Part shown: in pieces, positions 1 to 8,184 of the stretch
Position numbering within the stretch: position 1 is the first letter of the stretch
How the letters are laid out: every line of letters starts with the position of its first letter
Origin: Microbulbifer variabilis
GTDB lineage: Bacteria > Pseudomonadota > Gammaproteobacteria > Pseudomonadales > Cellvibrionaceae
Direction of reading: 5' to 3'
Length of the DNA stretch: 64,000 bases
Assembly: GCF_023716485.1 (NCBI RefSeq)
Contig: NZ_CP092418.1
Coordinates: 2,525,001-2,589,000 of the forward strand
Notes under the pieces: model-generated
What the model was told of the DNA's origin: nothing
The model's database searches: none
The model's input: only the letters and a program-made list of their open reading frames with translations
Made by a program: the position numbers and the translations under genes

Positions 1-1095
1 GGTGCCTGGATGGAGTGGATCTACCGCGCCCTGGTACTACTGGTTATCGCCTGCCCCTGCGCCCTGGTCATTGCCACCCCGGTCACCATCGTCAGCGGCC
101 TCGCAGCAGCAACAAGACACGGCACGCTGATTAAAGGGGGGGCATACCTCGAAGAGGGGCGCCGGCTGCGCTGGCTGGCCCTGGATAAAACCGGCACCAT
201 CACCCACGGTGCACCGCAGGTAACAGATTTTGCCTTGATAACGGGCACAGATGAGGCGCGAGTTAAGCGCCTCGCCGCCAGCCTCGCCCACCGCTCCGAT
301 CACCCGGTTTCGAAGGCAGTGGCAGATTTTCTCAACGCCAGTGGAGCACCCTTACTAGAAGTAGAAGCCTTTGAAGCCCTGGCCGGGCGCGGGATTCGCG
401 GAGAGATTGAAGGCACAGGCTATTACCTGGGCAATCACCGCCTGGTGGAAGAGTTGCGCGTTTGCAGTGAGGAGCTAGAGGATCGCCTCTCAAAACTGGA
501 GTATCAGGGGAAAACAGTCGTTATGTTGGTGGATGCAAACCGTGTTCTGGCTCTGTTTGCCGTAGCCGATACGGTAAAAGAATCCAGCCGCAAAGCCATT
601 GATGAGCTCCACCAATTGGGGGTGAAAACCCTAATGCTGACCGGTGACAATCAGCACACCGCCGATGCCATTGCTAAGGAGGTGGGTATCGATCGGGCCA
701 TGGGCAACCTGCTGCCAGAAGATAAACTCCGTGAAGTGGATTCCCTTGCCGGCCACGGCCGGGTCGGCATGGTGGGCGACGGCATCAATGATGCACCAGC
801 CCTGGCGCGAGCCGATATTGGCTTCGCCATGGGCGCCACCGGCACCGATACCGCCATAGAAACGGCAGACGTTGCCCTGATGGATGACAACCTGGGTAAA
901 ATCGCCAGCTTTATCCGCCTCTCCCGCACGACAGCTCATATTCTCTGGCAAAACATTATCCTTGCTCTGGGTATCAAAGCGATCTTTCTGGCACTCGCCT
1001 TTGCGGGTGAAGCCACTATGTGGATGGCAGTATTCGCCGATATGGGAACCAGCCTGCTGGTGGTTTTCAATGGGTTAAGACTGATGCGGAAGTGA
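1..1095 (+). CDS. Zn/Cd/Pb-translocating P1B-type ATPase, 3' part
   Basis: C-terminal part of a heavy-metal P-type ATPase that pumps divalent soft metals out of the cytoplasm. The frame is open from the first base, so the gene starts upstream of the window and the metal-binding N-terminus and first helices are missing. Visible in order: the transmembrane CPC metal site, the phosphorylation motif DKTGT about 60 residues in, an HP motif in the nucleotide-binding domain (SDHPVSKAV), the hinge GDGINDAPAL, and two C-terminal helices. The last helices carry a lysine (GIKAIF) and an aspartate (ADMGTSLLVV) in the places known from the ZntA/CadA (P1B-2) group, which favours Zn/Cd/Pb over Cu. The downstream RND genes are more than 500 bases away, so they are probably not cotranscribed. 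Confidence 0.93.
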   Translation, partial: GAWMEWIYRALVLLVIACPCALVIATPVTIVSGLAAATRHGTLIKGGAYLEEGRRLRWLALDKTGTITHGAPQVTDFALITGTDEARVKRLAASLAHRSDHPVSKAVADFLNASGAPLLEVEAFEALAGRGIRGEIEGTGYYLGNHRLVEELRVCSEELEDRLSKLEYQGKTVVMLVDANRVLALFAVADTVKESSRKAIDELHQLGVKTLMLTGDNQHTADAIAKEVGIDRAMGNLLPEDKLREVDSLAGHGRVGMVGDGINDAPALARADIGFAMGATGTDTAIETADVALMDDNLGKIASFIRLSRTTAHILWQNIILALGIKAIFLALAFAGEATMWMAVFADMGTSLLVVFNGLRLMRK

Positions 1096-1638
1096 TCTCA
1101 AAACAAGACAATAAAAAAATCTGGAAAATAGAAAAGACAGTACCAATTATTTAGTACGCAACCAGTCTATCCCGTAGAAGCTCTCGTTAAACAGGTGCTT
1201 GAATACGCAATTGTTGGTTACCTTATTAACCAGCAAAAGCAGGCACCTTCGAGAGTTTCTTTGGATAGTGCAAAATTGGCATGACAAAAAACTTTAAACA
1301 TAAAGAAAGCAGAACTCAGCAACACCGATAACACGCTGCAGGCCTACAATAAAATATTTCGATTCCGCTTTAGCAAGACATGTCCAATGGCACTTAGGAA
1401 GTGTCTAGCCAAAAAATTATGCTAGCAAAAAGCCCTCTCAAAAAACCGACCAAATAGAAACAAGTTCAAAACACCGCTTATCCCCTTTAGGCCTCACCTT
1501 GTCGTAGGCCAATTGCAGGAAAATCAGCATCCCCATACCCTTTTGTCAACTACAACACTAAAGACATTAAGTCTCTTTAGCGCCAGATAGTCTCACCACA
1601 AACATTAATCTAAGAATAAAATCGACTAGAGCCTACGA
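1096..1638. other. AT-rich intergenic stretch without a convincing gene
   Basis: About 540 bases separate the ATPase from the RND adaptor gene. I see no gene with a start codon and ribosome site. One reading frame on the plus strand stays open for about 50 codons around 1132-1284 but has no start and matches nothing I recognise. The stretch holds the large imperfect palindrome at 1177-1260 and must contain the promoter of the adaptor/permease unit, which I could not place with confidence. Confidence 0.5.
1177..1260. repeat. large imperfect inverted repeat (about 84 bp)
   Basis: The two halves can fold back on each other in blocks. An outer block of about 11 bases (AGAAGCTCTCG against the complement of CGAGAGTTTCT) pairs with one mismatch. 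A middle block AGGTGC pairs with GCACCT, and an inner block TGGTTA pairs with TAACCA around a CCTTAT loop. It lies 80 bases after the ATPase stop. It has no run of T, so it is not a standard terminator. It could be a structured RNA end, an insertion-sequence end or a repeated extragenic element. No second copy was noticed in this window. Confidence 0.45.
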
Positions 1639-2718
1639 ATGCGAAACAGTCAATTTAGAGCATTTCTTGCCAGCTGCATCATTTCTACCACTCTATTTTC
1701 TAGCTCTAGTATTTTTGCTGATGATAGTCGTGCAGTACTCGTTGAGGCTGCACACCCGTGGCAGCAAGCCATTAATACCAGATTATTTTGTTCGGTGTTA
1801 TCTCCTCCCCTACACCAAGTCTCCAGCCACACTGAAGCCGAGCTCACCCAAGTAAAACCCGTAGGTTCAATAATTAAAGCTGGCGAGTTAGTAGCCGCAC
1901 AGGATGGATTTTATCTCTCTCAGGAGATTGAGATTATTCGCACAGATATTGCAATCACACAGAGCCAGCTGATTTATGCGGAAGAAGAGCTGAGCAGACT
2001 GGAGAAGCTTCGCTCAGCAGATATGGTGTCTCCGTCCCACTTAAACAGCCTTAAACTCAATGCTGATACCTACCGGCTCACAAAGCAAAGACTCGAGCAC
2101 CAGCTAACAACAGCCGAATACCGTTTAGAGCGACTGCAACACTATGCAAGAACTGATAGTCAAGTTGTAAGTATAGAAGCCAACCCCGGTGAGAGACTAA
2201 ATTCGGGGCAAAGAATCATGCAGTTACTGCCTCTAAAAGAAAATCAAATTGAGTGCAGCCTTCCCGAAGAAAAATTAAACAATGAGAATTTACTCAACAG
2301 AAGCTCCTTTACTTTTAGGGACCAAAATATCCCCTTAAGAAATATTAGTCATACGGTCAATCCGGAAACGCAAAATCTCAACCTCTACTTTGAAACAGAA
2401 TCAGAGCAATTCCCGTCCCTATTAGTAGGACAGAGATTCGAAATAATGATGCGAACACCCCTCTCAACTAAAAAAACGCAGGAGAGGGTAACAAAAGTTC
2501 CCAGTGATGCCGTAATACTAGAGGGCGACCAATATAAAATCTGGACTCTAGACAGTGATCAAAGGGCGGTTAGTACCGAGGTTCAAATAATAGATACCTT
2601 GAAGGGACACTTTGTTGTACGTTCAACCATTAAACCTGGAGATCTTGTAGTCGTTCTGGGTTATGAAGGCCTACAACCCAATGAAACTGTCTCTCCGACA
2701 AAGAGGGAAAACACATGA
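1639..2718 (+). CDS. RND efflux periplasmic adaptor (membrane fusion protein)
   Basis: Adaptor of about 359 residues that would link an inner-membrane RND pump to an outer-membrane channel. The N-terminus has a signal peptide (hydrophobic stretch to about residue 27, then FADDS). A central helical hairpin (about residues 90-165, rich in E, L and R) is followed by beta-barrel and membrane-proximal segments. The lipoyl-type half-motifs are weak but placed as in HlyD/AcrA-type proteins. It overlaps the permease gene by four bases (ATGA), so the two are translationally coupled. No outer-membrane factor gene is next to it, so it presumably uses a TolC encoded elsewhere. The substrate cannot be told from the sequence. 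Confidence 0.85.
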   Translation: MRNSQFRAFLASCIISTTLFSSSSIFADDSRAVLVEAAHPWQQAINTRLFCSVLSPPLHQVSSHTEAELTQVKPVGSIIKAGELVAAQDGFYLSQEIEIIRTDIAITQSQLIYAEEELSRLEKLRSADMVSPSHLNSLKLNADTYRLTKQRLEHQLTTAEYRLERLQHYARTDSQVVSIEANPGERLNSGQRIMQLLPLKENQIECSLPEEKLNNENLLNRSSFTFRDQNIPLRNISHTVNPETQNLNLYFETESEQFPSLLVGQRFEIMMRTPLSTKKTQERVTKVPSDAVILEGDQYKIWTLDSDQRAVSTEVQIIDTLKGHFVVRSTIKPGDLVVVLGYEGLQPNETVSPTKRENT

Positions 2719-5700
2719 AATCCCTGGAGAAATACATTTCATTTATTATAAGTTGCACTTTTGCCCTAATTGTTGCCGGTATTGTTGCGGGCCTAAACTT
2801 GCCTAATGCACTACTCCCCACTATCAATCGTCCACAAATTGCACTGGCTATTCCTTGGCCGGGAAAGACAGCGGAAGAGATAGAGCAAATATTAGTTGCA
2901 CCACTTGAGCAGGAGCTATCGAGCCTAAGCTACCTGAAAGAGGTGCAGACAAATATCAACAGTGGCTTTGCCTGGGTCACGATTGACTTTCACTCTGAAG
3001 CAGATATGGAGCAAATGTATATTGAGGTACTCTCCAGAATCAATCAGGTACCCAACTGGCCCACGCAAGTCCGCACACCCCAAGTTTTCAATTTTGCCAA
3101 TGGTGCGGGGGCTACGCTAGCAACCTTCTTCCTCTATTCGAAGAAGTCAGCCAGTGAGCTGGAATTAATTGATGCATTTTTAAACCACGTAAAGCCAGCC
3201 ATAAGTAAAATCCCGGGAGTATCCTCTATAGAAGTTGCCGCTACGCCTATCGCCCAGCGGGTCGATATTGAGTTCGATCCAGAGAAGATGACTCAAAATT
3301 CCTTAAGTATTGCTGGGGTAACTGCACACCTTAATGATCTTGTGGACCGATCGGGCGGCAACCTGAAAATTGGCTCTAAGGACTATGCATTACATTTTAA
3401 GGGCCAAATCCCCCTAGATGAGCTCTCACGATTACCTATCGCCACACGTGGAAACCAGATTATACGGCTCTCTGACATTGCCTCTGTAAACGCACGGCCT
3501 GCATCTGACTGGGCATATTTTGCCCTTGAGGGCAATCGATCCTTTTATTTCTACTTGCTCCCCATCGAAAACATCAATGCTCTTGACACTATTGCACAGC
3601 TGAAGTCAACCATGGCGGAGCTGAATAGTGGAGAGTTAGCTCGGTTAGACATGGAATTGGCCATAAGCCGTGATGACTCCAAAGGAATCCGAGACTCCCT
3701 GAATCTGGTGTACGGGAGCCTCCTTCTTGGATCGCTGCTAGCCTGCTTGGTTTTGTACTGGTTTCTGCGTAACCTGAGAACGTTAACGTTAATATTCCTC
3801 AGTATTCCCGTATGCATCTCACTCGTCGTTGTGGGTATGTATATTGGGGGTAGAAGCTTGAATGTTATTTCATTGGCAGGCATCGCTCTTTCTATCGGAT
3901 TGATGGTAGATGCGGCAATTATTGTGGTGGAAAATATTCAAAGGCTTCGCCAGCAAGGCATTGGCACCCAGGAAAGCATTGTACAGGGAACACGAGAAGT
4001 TACAGGTTCTTTGGCATCATCAACGATATCAAGCGTCATTGTGTTCCTGCCTATTATTGCCATGCAATCTGCAACAGGGCAATTATTTAGAGATCTCGCT
4101 TTTACAATTTCAAGCGCTTTACTCGCCTCACTGCTCTTTGCCTTATTAATACTACCTTCATTCGCAAGGTACATATTAGGCCATTCAAAAAAAATAAAGA
4201 AAGAATCTTCAAACACAAGAATTCTATTAATCCTAAAAAGATGGGTTGCCCTTTCCATCAAAGCTACAGCTACCCCCAGACGGTCTATTACAGCCATTAT
4301 TCTTGGGCTACCCATCGCACTCATAGCTACCTATGTTTCCACACCATCCATAGATGTATTGCCAGACCCAAAACAGAATATGGTTTCCGTTTTTATCAAC
4401 TTTGAGAGCGCACTAGCCACAGATGCTATTAGAACGGATTACGGGGAACGCGTGGTGAATCGAATCACCAGCAACTTTAAAGAAATAGAAGATCATGTTT
4501 CCACTTACGGCATTATCTGCAACCCAAGCAATTGCAACCTCTATATGTATACCCAAGGCGATTGGGATTTTGAATCACTGCGGGAATGGATGAATGAGAA
4601 AGTACTCTATGGACTTGTAGGTACCCGTATCCATTTCAGGCATGGGGGTCTTTTACGATTTGCAATGCCAAACAATCGAATAAGCCAACTGGATATTAAA
4701 GGGGCTGAACTTTCCAGGCTACAAATGGCTGGCACTGAGTTAATGAACCATCTGCGCGCAGAGTTTCCAGACGCACAAATCCAGGAGGGGAGCGCACTGC
4801 AAAACCGGGCTGTACGCATAGAGTTTCAACCTCGTCTGGATCAATTAACTTATTTAGGCATTACAGTTTCAGAGCTAAACCGCCAACTTATGGCTTTGAC
4901 AGATGGGATATACATAGGCCATTTTTATACTGGCACTAACACGCTACCATTCTACTTCAAAGCAGAAGACCCACAGAGCCTGGAAGTACTTCTAAACACT
5001 GAAATATGGATTGATGGGCACGGCCTGATTCCTGTCCGTGAATTAGCAAGCGCAAAATTAACCCAAGCCCCAGCCAGTATTTTGCGAGTTGGGCAAGAAG
5101 TCAGTGCATCGTTAAACCTAACCCCGCCAGAAGGGGTCGCAATGAAGTCATTTGTTGAAAATGTAGACCAATCGGTACAGTCCTTTTTAGCAGAAAACTC
5201 CTATAGCGATTTGCACACTCAGTTCAGGGGCAGCGCAAATGAACTCAACCTATTTCTAGTTGAATTTCTTAAAATATTCTTGGCTGCTCTCGCAGTACTC
5301 GCCCTGTTGATGTATTTTGCCTTAAGATCTGCAAAGCTGGCCGCCGCCGTGCTTTGCGCTATACCCCTCTCATTTGCCGGCGGGATGTTAAGTTTACAGC
5401 TATTAAACCTTTTCACCCCCCAAAGCCTTGATGTAATTACAATGATTGGTTTCGTAATTCTAATGGGGCTTGTAGTCAACAACGCAATACTATTAGTGAA
5501 TCAATTTCAAAAGTCATTACAGGCCGGGGCCAGTCAGCTAGAAGCTATTTATGCAGCAGCCAGCTTGCGCGCTCGTCCCATTATGCTAACAACAATCACC
5601 TGTATCTTTGGCAACCTGCCTTTGGTACTAAATCCAGGGAGCAGTGCTGCAATTTATCGAGGCCTGGCGACGGTGATTACTGGCGGGATGATATTTAGCG

Positions 5701-5816
5701 CTCTGTTTGTTTTAGCCTTTATGTCCGCACTACTCTCACAAAAAATGTTCCGCTCTGAGCAACAGAGTTTTGCTCAAAAGATCGACTCGGAAGCGCCCGA
5801 ACCTGCTAGCGCGTAA
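2715..5816 (+). CDS. RND family efflux permease (HAE-1 type)
   Basis: Inner-membrane proton-driven pump of 1033 residues, the usual length for AcrB/MdtB-like proteins, with 12 predicted helices and two large periplasmic loops. Helix 1 and the motif PWPGKTAEEIEQ are typical of the family. Helix 4 carries GLMVDAAIIVVEN, with one of the two proton-relay aspartates found in AcrB; the second position is alanine. Helix 10 has GLVVNNAILLV instead of an AcrB-type lysine motif. These forms occur in many uncharacterised HAE-1 pumps, so they do not imply loss of function. The gene starts inside the stop of the adaptor gene and is clearly its partner. The substrate is unknown. Confidence 0.9.
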   Translation: MKSLEKYISFIISCTFALIVAGIVAGLNLPNALLPTINRPQIALAIPWPGKTAEEIEQILVAPLEQELSSLSYLKEVQTNINSGFAWVTIDFHSEADMEQMYIEVLSRINQVPNWPTQVRTPQVFNFANGAGATLATFFLYSKKSASELELIDAFLNHVKPAISKIPGVSSIEVAATPIAQRVDIEFDPEKMTQNSLSIAGVTAHLNDLVDRSGGNLKIGSKDYALHFKGQIPLDELSRLPIATRGNQIIRLSDIASVNARPASDWAYFALEGNRSFYFYLLPIENINALDTIAQLKSTMAELNSGELARLDMELAISRDDSKGIRDSLNLVYGSLLLGSLLACLVLYWFLRNLRTLTLIFLSIPVCISLVVVGMYIGGRSLNVISLAGIALSIGLMVDAAIIVVENIQRLRQQGIGTQESIVQGTREVTGSLASSTISSVIVFLPIIAMQSATGQLFRDLAFTISSALLASLLFALLILPSFARYILGHSKKIKKESSNTRILLILKRWVALSIKATATPRRSITAIILGLPIALIATYVSTPSIDVLPDPKQNMVSVFINFESALATDAIRTDYGERVVNRITSNFKEIEDHVSTYGIICNPSNCNLYMYTQGDWDFESLREWMNEKVLYGLVGTRIHFRHGGLLRFAMPNNRISQLDIKGAELSRLQMAGTELMNHLRAEFPDAQIQEGSALQNRAVRIEFQPRLDQLTYLGITVSELNRQLMALTDGIYIGHFYTGTNTLPFYFKAEDPQSLEVLLNTEIWIDGHGLIPVRELASAKLTQAPASILRVGQEVSASLNLTPPEGVAMKSFVENVDQSVQSFLAENSYSDLHTQFRGSANELNLFLVEFLKIFLAALAVLALLMYFALRSAKLAAAVLCAIPLSFAGGMLSLQLLNLFTPQSLDVITMIGFVILMGLVVNNAILLVNQFQKSLQAGASQLEAIYAAASLRARPIMLTTITCIFGNLPLVLNPGSSAAIYRGLATVITGGMIFSALFVLAFMSALLSQKMFRSEQQSFAQKIDSEAPEPASA

Positions 5817-5842
5817 CATAAGGGTGGCGATCAATTGATCTA

Positions 5843-5881
5843 ATCTGTGCTGGCAATAACAACCAAAATGTCAGCACAGAT
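5843..5881. terminator. hairpin between convergent RND permease and norR
   Basis: A perfect 10-base stem (ATCTGTGCTG with CAGCACAGAT) encloses a 19-base loop just after the permease stop and before the norR stop. There is no T-run on either side, so it is a possible bidirectional or Rho-assisted terminator rather than a classical one. Confidence 0.45.
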
Positions 5882-6012
5882 ATGTCTCGCCAGTTTCTAA
5901 TCTGCTATAGAGGTTTGTTTATTATCCTTAGTGAAAGTAACTACTCCAAACCCAATCACAAATATCCCTATTCATCCATATCCCCTAGCAACCTATATTG
6001 CGCAAAGCGCCA

Positions 6013-7584
6013 TCAATTTACGCCCACAACCTCTTTTTTAATATAGATACCCAGACGTTTTGCAAGGCGGACCAAGTTGCCCCTATCCATTGAGAGCGAT
6101 TTCGCTGCCCTACTCCAATTCCCATCGTTCTGAATTAATATATGCTTTATAAGATCCCGCTGATATTCTTCAGTGGCTGCCCTGAGATTTAACACCCCTA
6201 GCGGTGGCTGAACGGGCTTCTCAAACTCTGGTTGCGCCGCTATGTCATCCGGAATCTCTATATGTGCCGCTGTCAGCGATACGATTTCAGAGAGTGATGC
6301 GTTTTTTCTTGCCTTGAGCGCTGCGCGGCTGATGATATGCTCCAGCTCTCTCACATTTCCAGGCCAGCCATAGCGCTTTAATTTAGTGGAAGCATCTGCT
6401 GATAGCCGCAACTGACGGAAGCCTAGTTTCCTCGTGGAGCGCTCCAAAAAATAATCTGCCAGCAGGAGAACATCATTTTCTCTCTTTGATAGTGCGGGTA
6501 CTTCCAGAGGGTAAACAGAGAGACGGTGGTACAAATCGGCCCTGAAACCACCTGAGTCGATTTCTTTGCGCAAATCCCGATTGGTAGCGGCCACAATACG
6601 CACATCTACATGCTGTACCGCATCCTTACCAACAGGCTGAATTTCACCACTTTGCAGTACCCGCAGCAATTTACCCTGAACTGATAAAGGCAGTTCACCC
6701 ACTTCATCCAGAAAAAGTGTCCCGCCGTTTGCCAATAGAAACTTTCCCGGGCGATCCCGATCAGCGCCAGTAAAAGCCCCCTTCGCATGCCCGAATAACT
6801 CCGCTTCTGCCAGTGTTTCAGTTAAGGAGGCGCAGTTGAGATAGACAAGGGGTTTTTCCCGGCGAGATGACAGCCGATGTACCGTGCGGGCAACCAGCTC
6901 CTTACCCACCCCAGTTTCCCCAAGAATAAGCACGCTGTAGTCAGACCCTGCAACTAATTCAATGTCGCTTCGCAAGGCCCTCATCACTTGGCTTTCGCCG
7001 ATTAACTCACCGCCATCGCGCAGAAAGGCTTCCTGGGTCAACTCTTTCACCAGTTGTTCGGCATGTTCAGCAGAAAGGGACAGCGCTTTTAGCTCCAAAG
7101 CCGTTTTGAGAGTAGCGGCTGAGAGTGCAGCGATTAACTCAAGCGTTCGATCGCTAATCAGGCTATAGGCGTCTGAGGTCATACTATCCAAAGTAAGCAG
7201 CCCCACTAGATGATTGTCAGAATACAGTGGCAAACCGAGACAGGAGTGCACCGGTAGGTCCCCTTCCCTATCCAGTAGTAAGCCATCAAAAGGGTCCGGC
7301 AGATTGCAATCAGAGGGGAAGCGAACGGGAGCATCAGAACTGCAGATTTGCGCTAGGCGGGGATGCTCGTTAATTAGGAAACGCCGCCCCATAGTACGCC
7401 TGGCCAAGCCCTGCACAGCCAGGGGGGTAAGCACCTCTCCATTCAGCCCCAGCAAGGCCACCGCATCACACTTAATTGCCTTGCGGATGGTAGAGAGCAG
7501 TCGTTCAAATCGGTCACTATTATTCAGGCTATTTGCGAGATCCAGAGCTACTTCAAGCAGTAGAGTAGAATTAATATCCACCAT
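6013..7584 (-). CDS. norR: nitric oxide-sensing sigma-54 activator NorR
   Basis: Bacterial enhancer-binding protein of 523 residues with three domains: an N-terminal GAF domain (about 20-170), an AAA+ sigma-54 activation domain (about 200-430) and a C-terminal Fis-type helix-turn-helix. The GAF domain keeps the NorR signatures GRRF, HPRL and LPDPFDGL that surround the non-haem iron that binds NO in the E. coli protein. The AAA+ domain has Walker A GETGVGKE, the sigma-54 contact loop GAFTGA, Walker B and RADLYHRL. I chose the ATG at 7584 because it aligns with the start of E. coli NorR. A TTG at 7599 in the same frame would add five residues. The divergent gene and promoter suggest it controls 7761-8012. 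No NO reductase gene is nearby. Confidence 0.93.
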   Translation of the reverse strand: MVDINSTLLLEVALDLANSLNNSDRFERLLSTIRKAIKCDAVALLGLNGEVLTPLAVQGLARRTMGRRFLINEHPRLAQICSSDAPVRFPSDCNLPDPFDGLLLDREGDLPVHSCLGLPLYSDNHLVGLLTLDSMTSDAYSLISDRTLELIAALSAATLKTALELKALSLSAEHAEQLVKELTQEAFLRDGGELIGESQVMRALRSDIELVAGSDYSVLILGETGVGKELVARTVHRLSSRREKPLVYLNCASLTETLAEAELFGHAKGAFTGADRDRPGKFLLANGGTLFLDEVGELPLSVQGKLLRVLQSGEIQPVGKDAVQHVDVRIVAATNRDLRKEIDSGGFRADLYHRLSVYPLEVPALSKRENDVLLLADYFLERSTRKLGFRQLRLSADASTKLKRYGWPGNVRELEHIISRAALKARKNASLSEIVSLTAAHIEIPDDIAAQPEFEKPVQPPLGVLNLRAATEEYQRDLIKHILIQNDGNWSRAAKSLSMDRGNLVRLAKRLGIYIKKEVVGVN

Positions 7585-7613
7585 ATCCCACCAAGTCAAT
7601 AAGCTTCTTTTGT

Positions 7614-7650
7614 GTCATTATGACATGGTCACAATATAGGTCAAATTGAC
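7614..7650. promoter_or_regulatory. tandem NorR operator-like sites
   Basis: Two palindromes that fit the known NorR site GT-N7-AC occur 26 bases apart: GTCATTATGAC at 7614-7624 and GTCAAATTGAC at 7640-7650. A degenerate third half-site (GGTCAC) lies between them at 7627-7632. Three clustered sites upstream of a sigma-54 promoter is the arrangement described for E. coli norVW. They sit 30-66 bases upstream of the norR start, so NorR may also control its own gene. Confidence 0.75.
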
Positions 7651-7704
7651 ACAAACAAATATCATAATTCACCTAAAATATTGATTCATAAGGAATTATT
7701 AAGC

Positions 7705-7719
7705 TGGCATAACATTTGC
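7705..7719 (+). promoter_or_regulatory. sigma-54 (RpoN) promoter
   Basis: TGGCATAACATTTGC has the invariant GG (7706-7707) and GC (7718-7719) separated by exactly ten bases, as required for -24/-12 promoters. It points to the small membrane protein gene at 7761 and lies about 70 bases downstream of the NorR-like sites. Transcription should start near 7731, inside a 7-base inverted repeat (AATAACC/GGTTATT, 7722-7740) that might affect the 5' end of the mRNA. Confidence 0.8.
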
Positions 7720-7760
7720 CTAATAACCATTGAGGTTATTTAGTAATAGAGGCGAAGACA

Positions 7761-8012
7761 ATGCTGGACACATACACTTTAAAAATTCGCAGGCGTTTTG
7801 AACTCTTGCTCAAGGCCGGAAATCTCACCCTGTTGCTCTCTACCCCCCTGCTATTACTCACCGTTGTCATCTGCTACCCGCTCTCCCATTATTTTTCTAT
7901 CCCAGCCCAAGTGGCGGGCCATATTTTTATGATTATCAGCGCAACGTTTATCAAGATTGGCTATGTCAGCCGCTGCGTTGCGCAATACAACCTGTGCCAG
8001 GAAGTGCGCTAA
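7761..8012 (+). CDS. small two-helix membrane protein, predicted NorR target
   Basis: Protein of 83 residues with a basic N-terminus (KIRRRFELLLKAG), a first membrane helix at about 22-42, a second at about 50-68, and a short tail containing GYVSRCVAQYNLC. It has a plausible ribosome site (GAGGCGAAG) before its ATG. The operator and sigma-54 promoter upstream imply induction by nitric oxide through NorR. Its size, its topology and the ending of its second helix remind me of PpyR, the small membrane regulator that neighbours fhp and a NorR-like gene in Pseudomonas, but I cannot verify the similarity here. The function is unknown. Confidence 0.72.
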   Translation: MLDTYTLKIRRRFELLLKAGNLTLLLSTPLLLLTVVICYPLSHYFSIPAQVAGHIFMIISATFIKIGYVSRCVAQYNLCQEVR

Positions 8013-8031
8013 CTGATCACGCCGAGCTTCT

Positions 8032-8054
8032 CGCCTCCATCCCCTTTGGGGGCG
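8032..8054 (+). terminator. weak hairpin after the small NorR target gene
   Basis: CGCCTCC can pair with GGGGGCG (one G-T pair) around a nine-base loop, followed by only three T. It might end the short transcript before the MFS gene, which starts at 8185. Otherwise the MFS gene would be the second gene of the NorR transcript. Confidence 0.3.
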
Positions 8055-8184
8055 ACCTTTGTAGCTTTCAAACTTTCCACACCATCACCTCAGCAGCCGC
8101 ATCTAACAACTACCTCAGTGCTATCTTCTCTTCAGGGCTGCCAACCCTGTACAGCGATCAATACAAACCCCATAAGGAAACTCG

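Noticed and set aside
1141..1284. Open frame of about 50 codons and an attC-like reading of the palindrome
   Set aside because: No start codon or ribosome site, and the ends lack the paired core sites expected of an integron attC.
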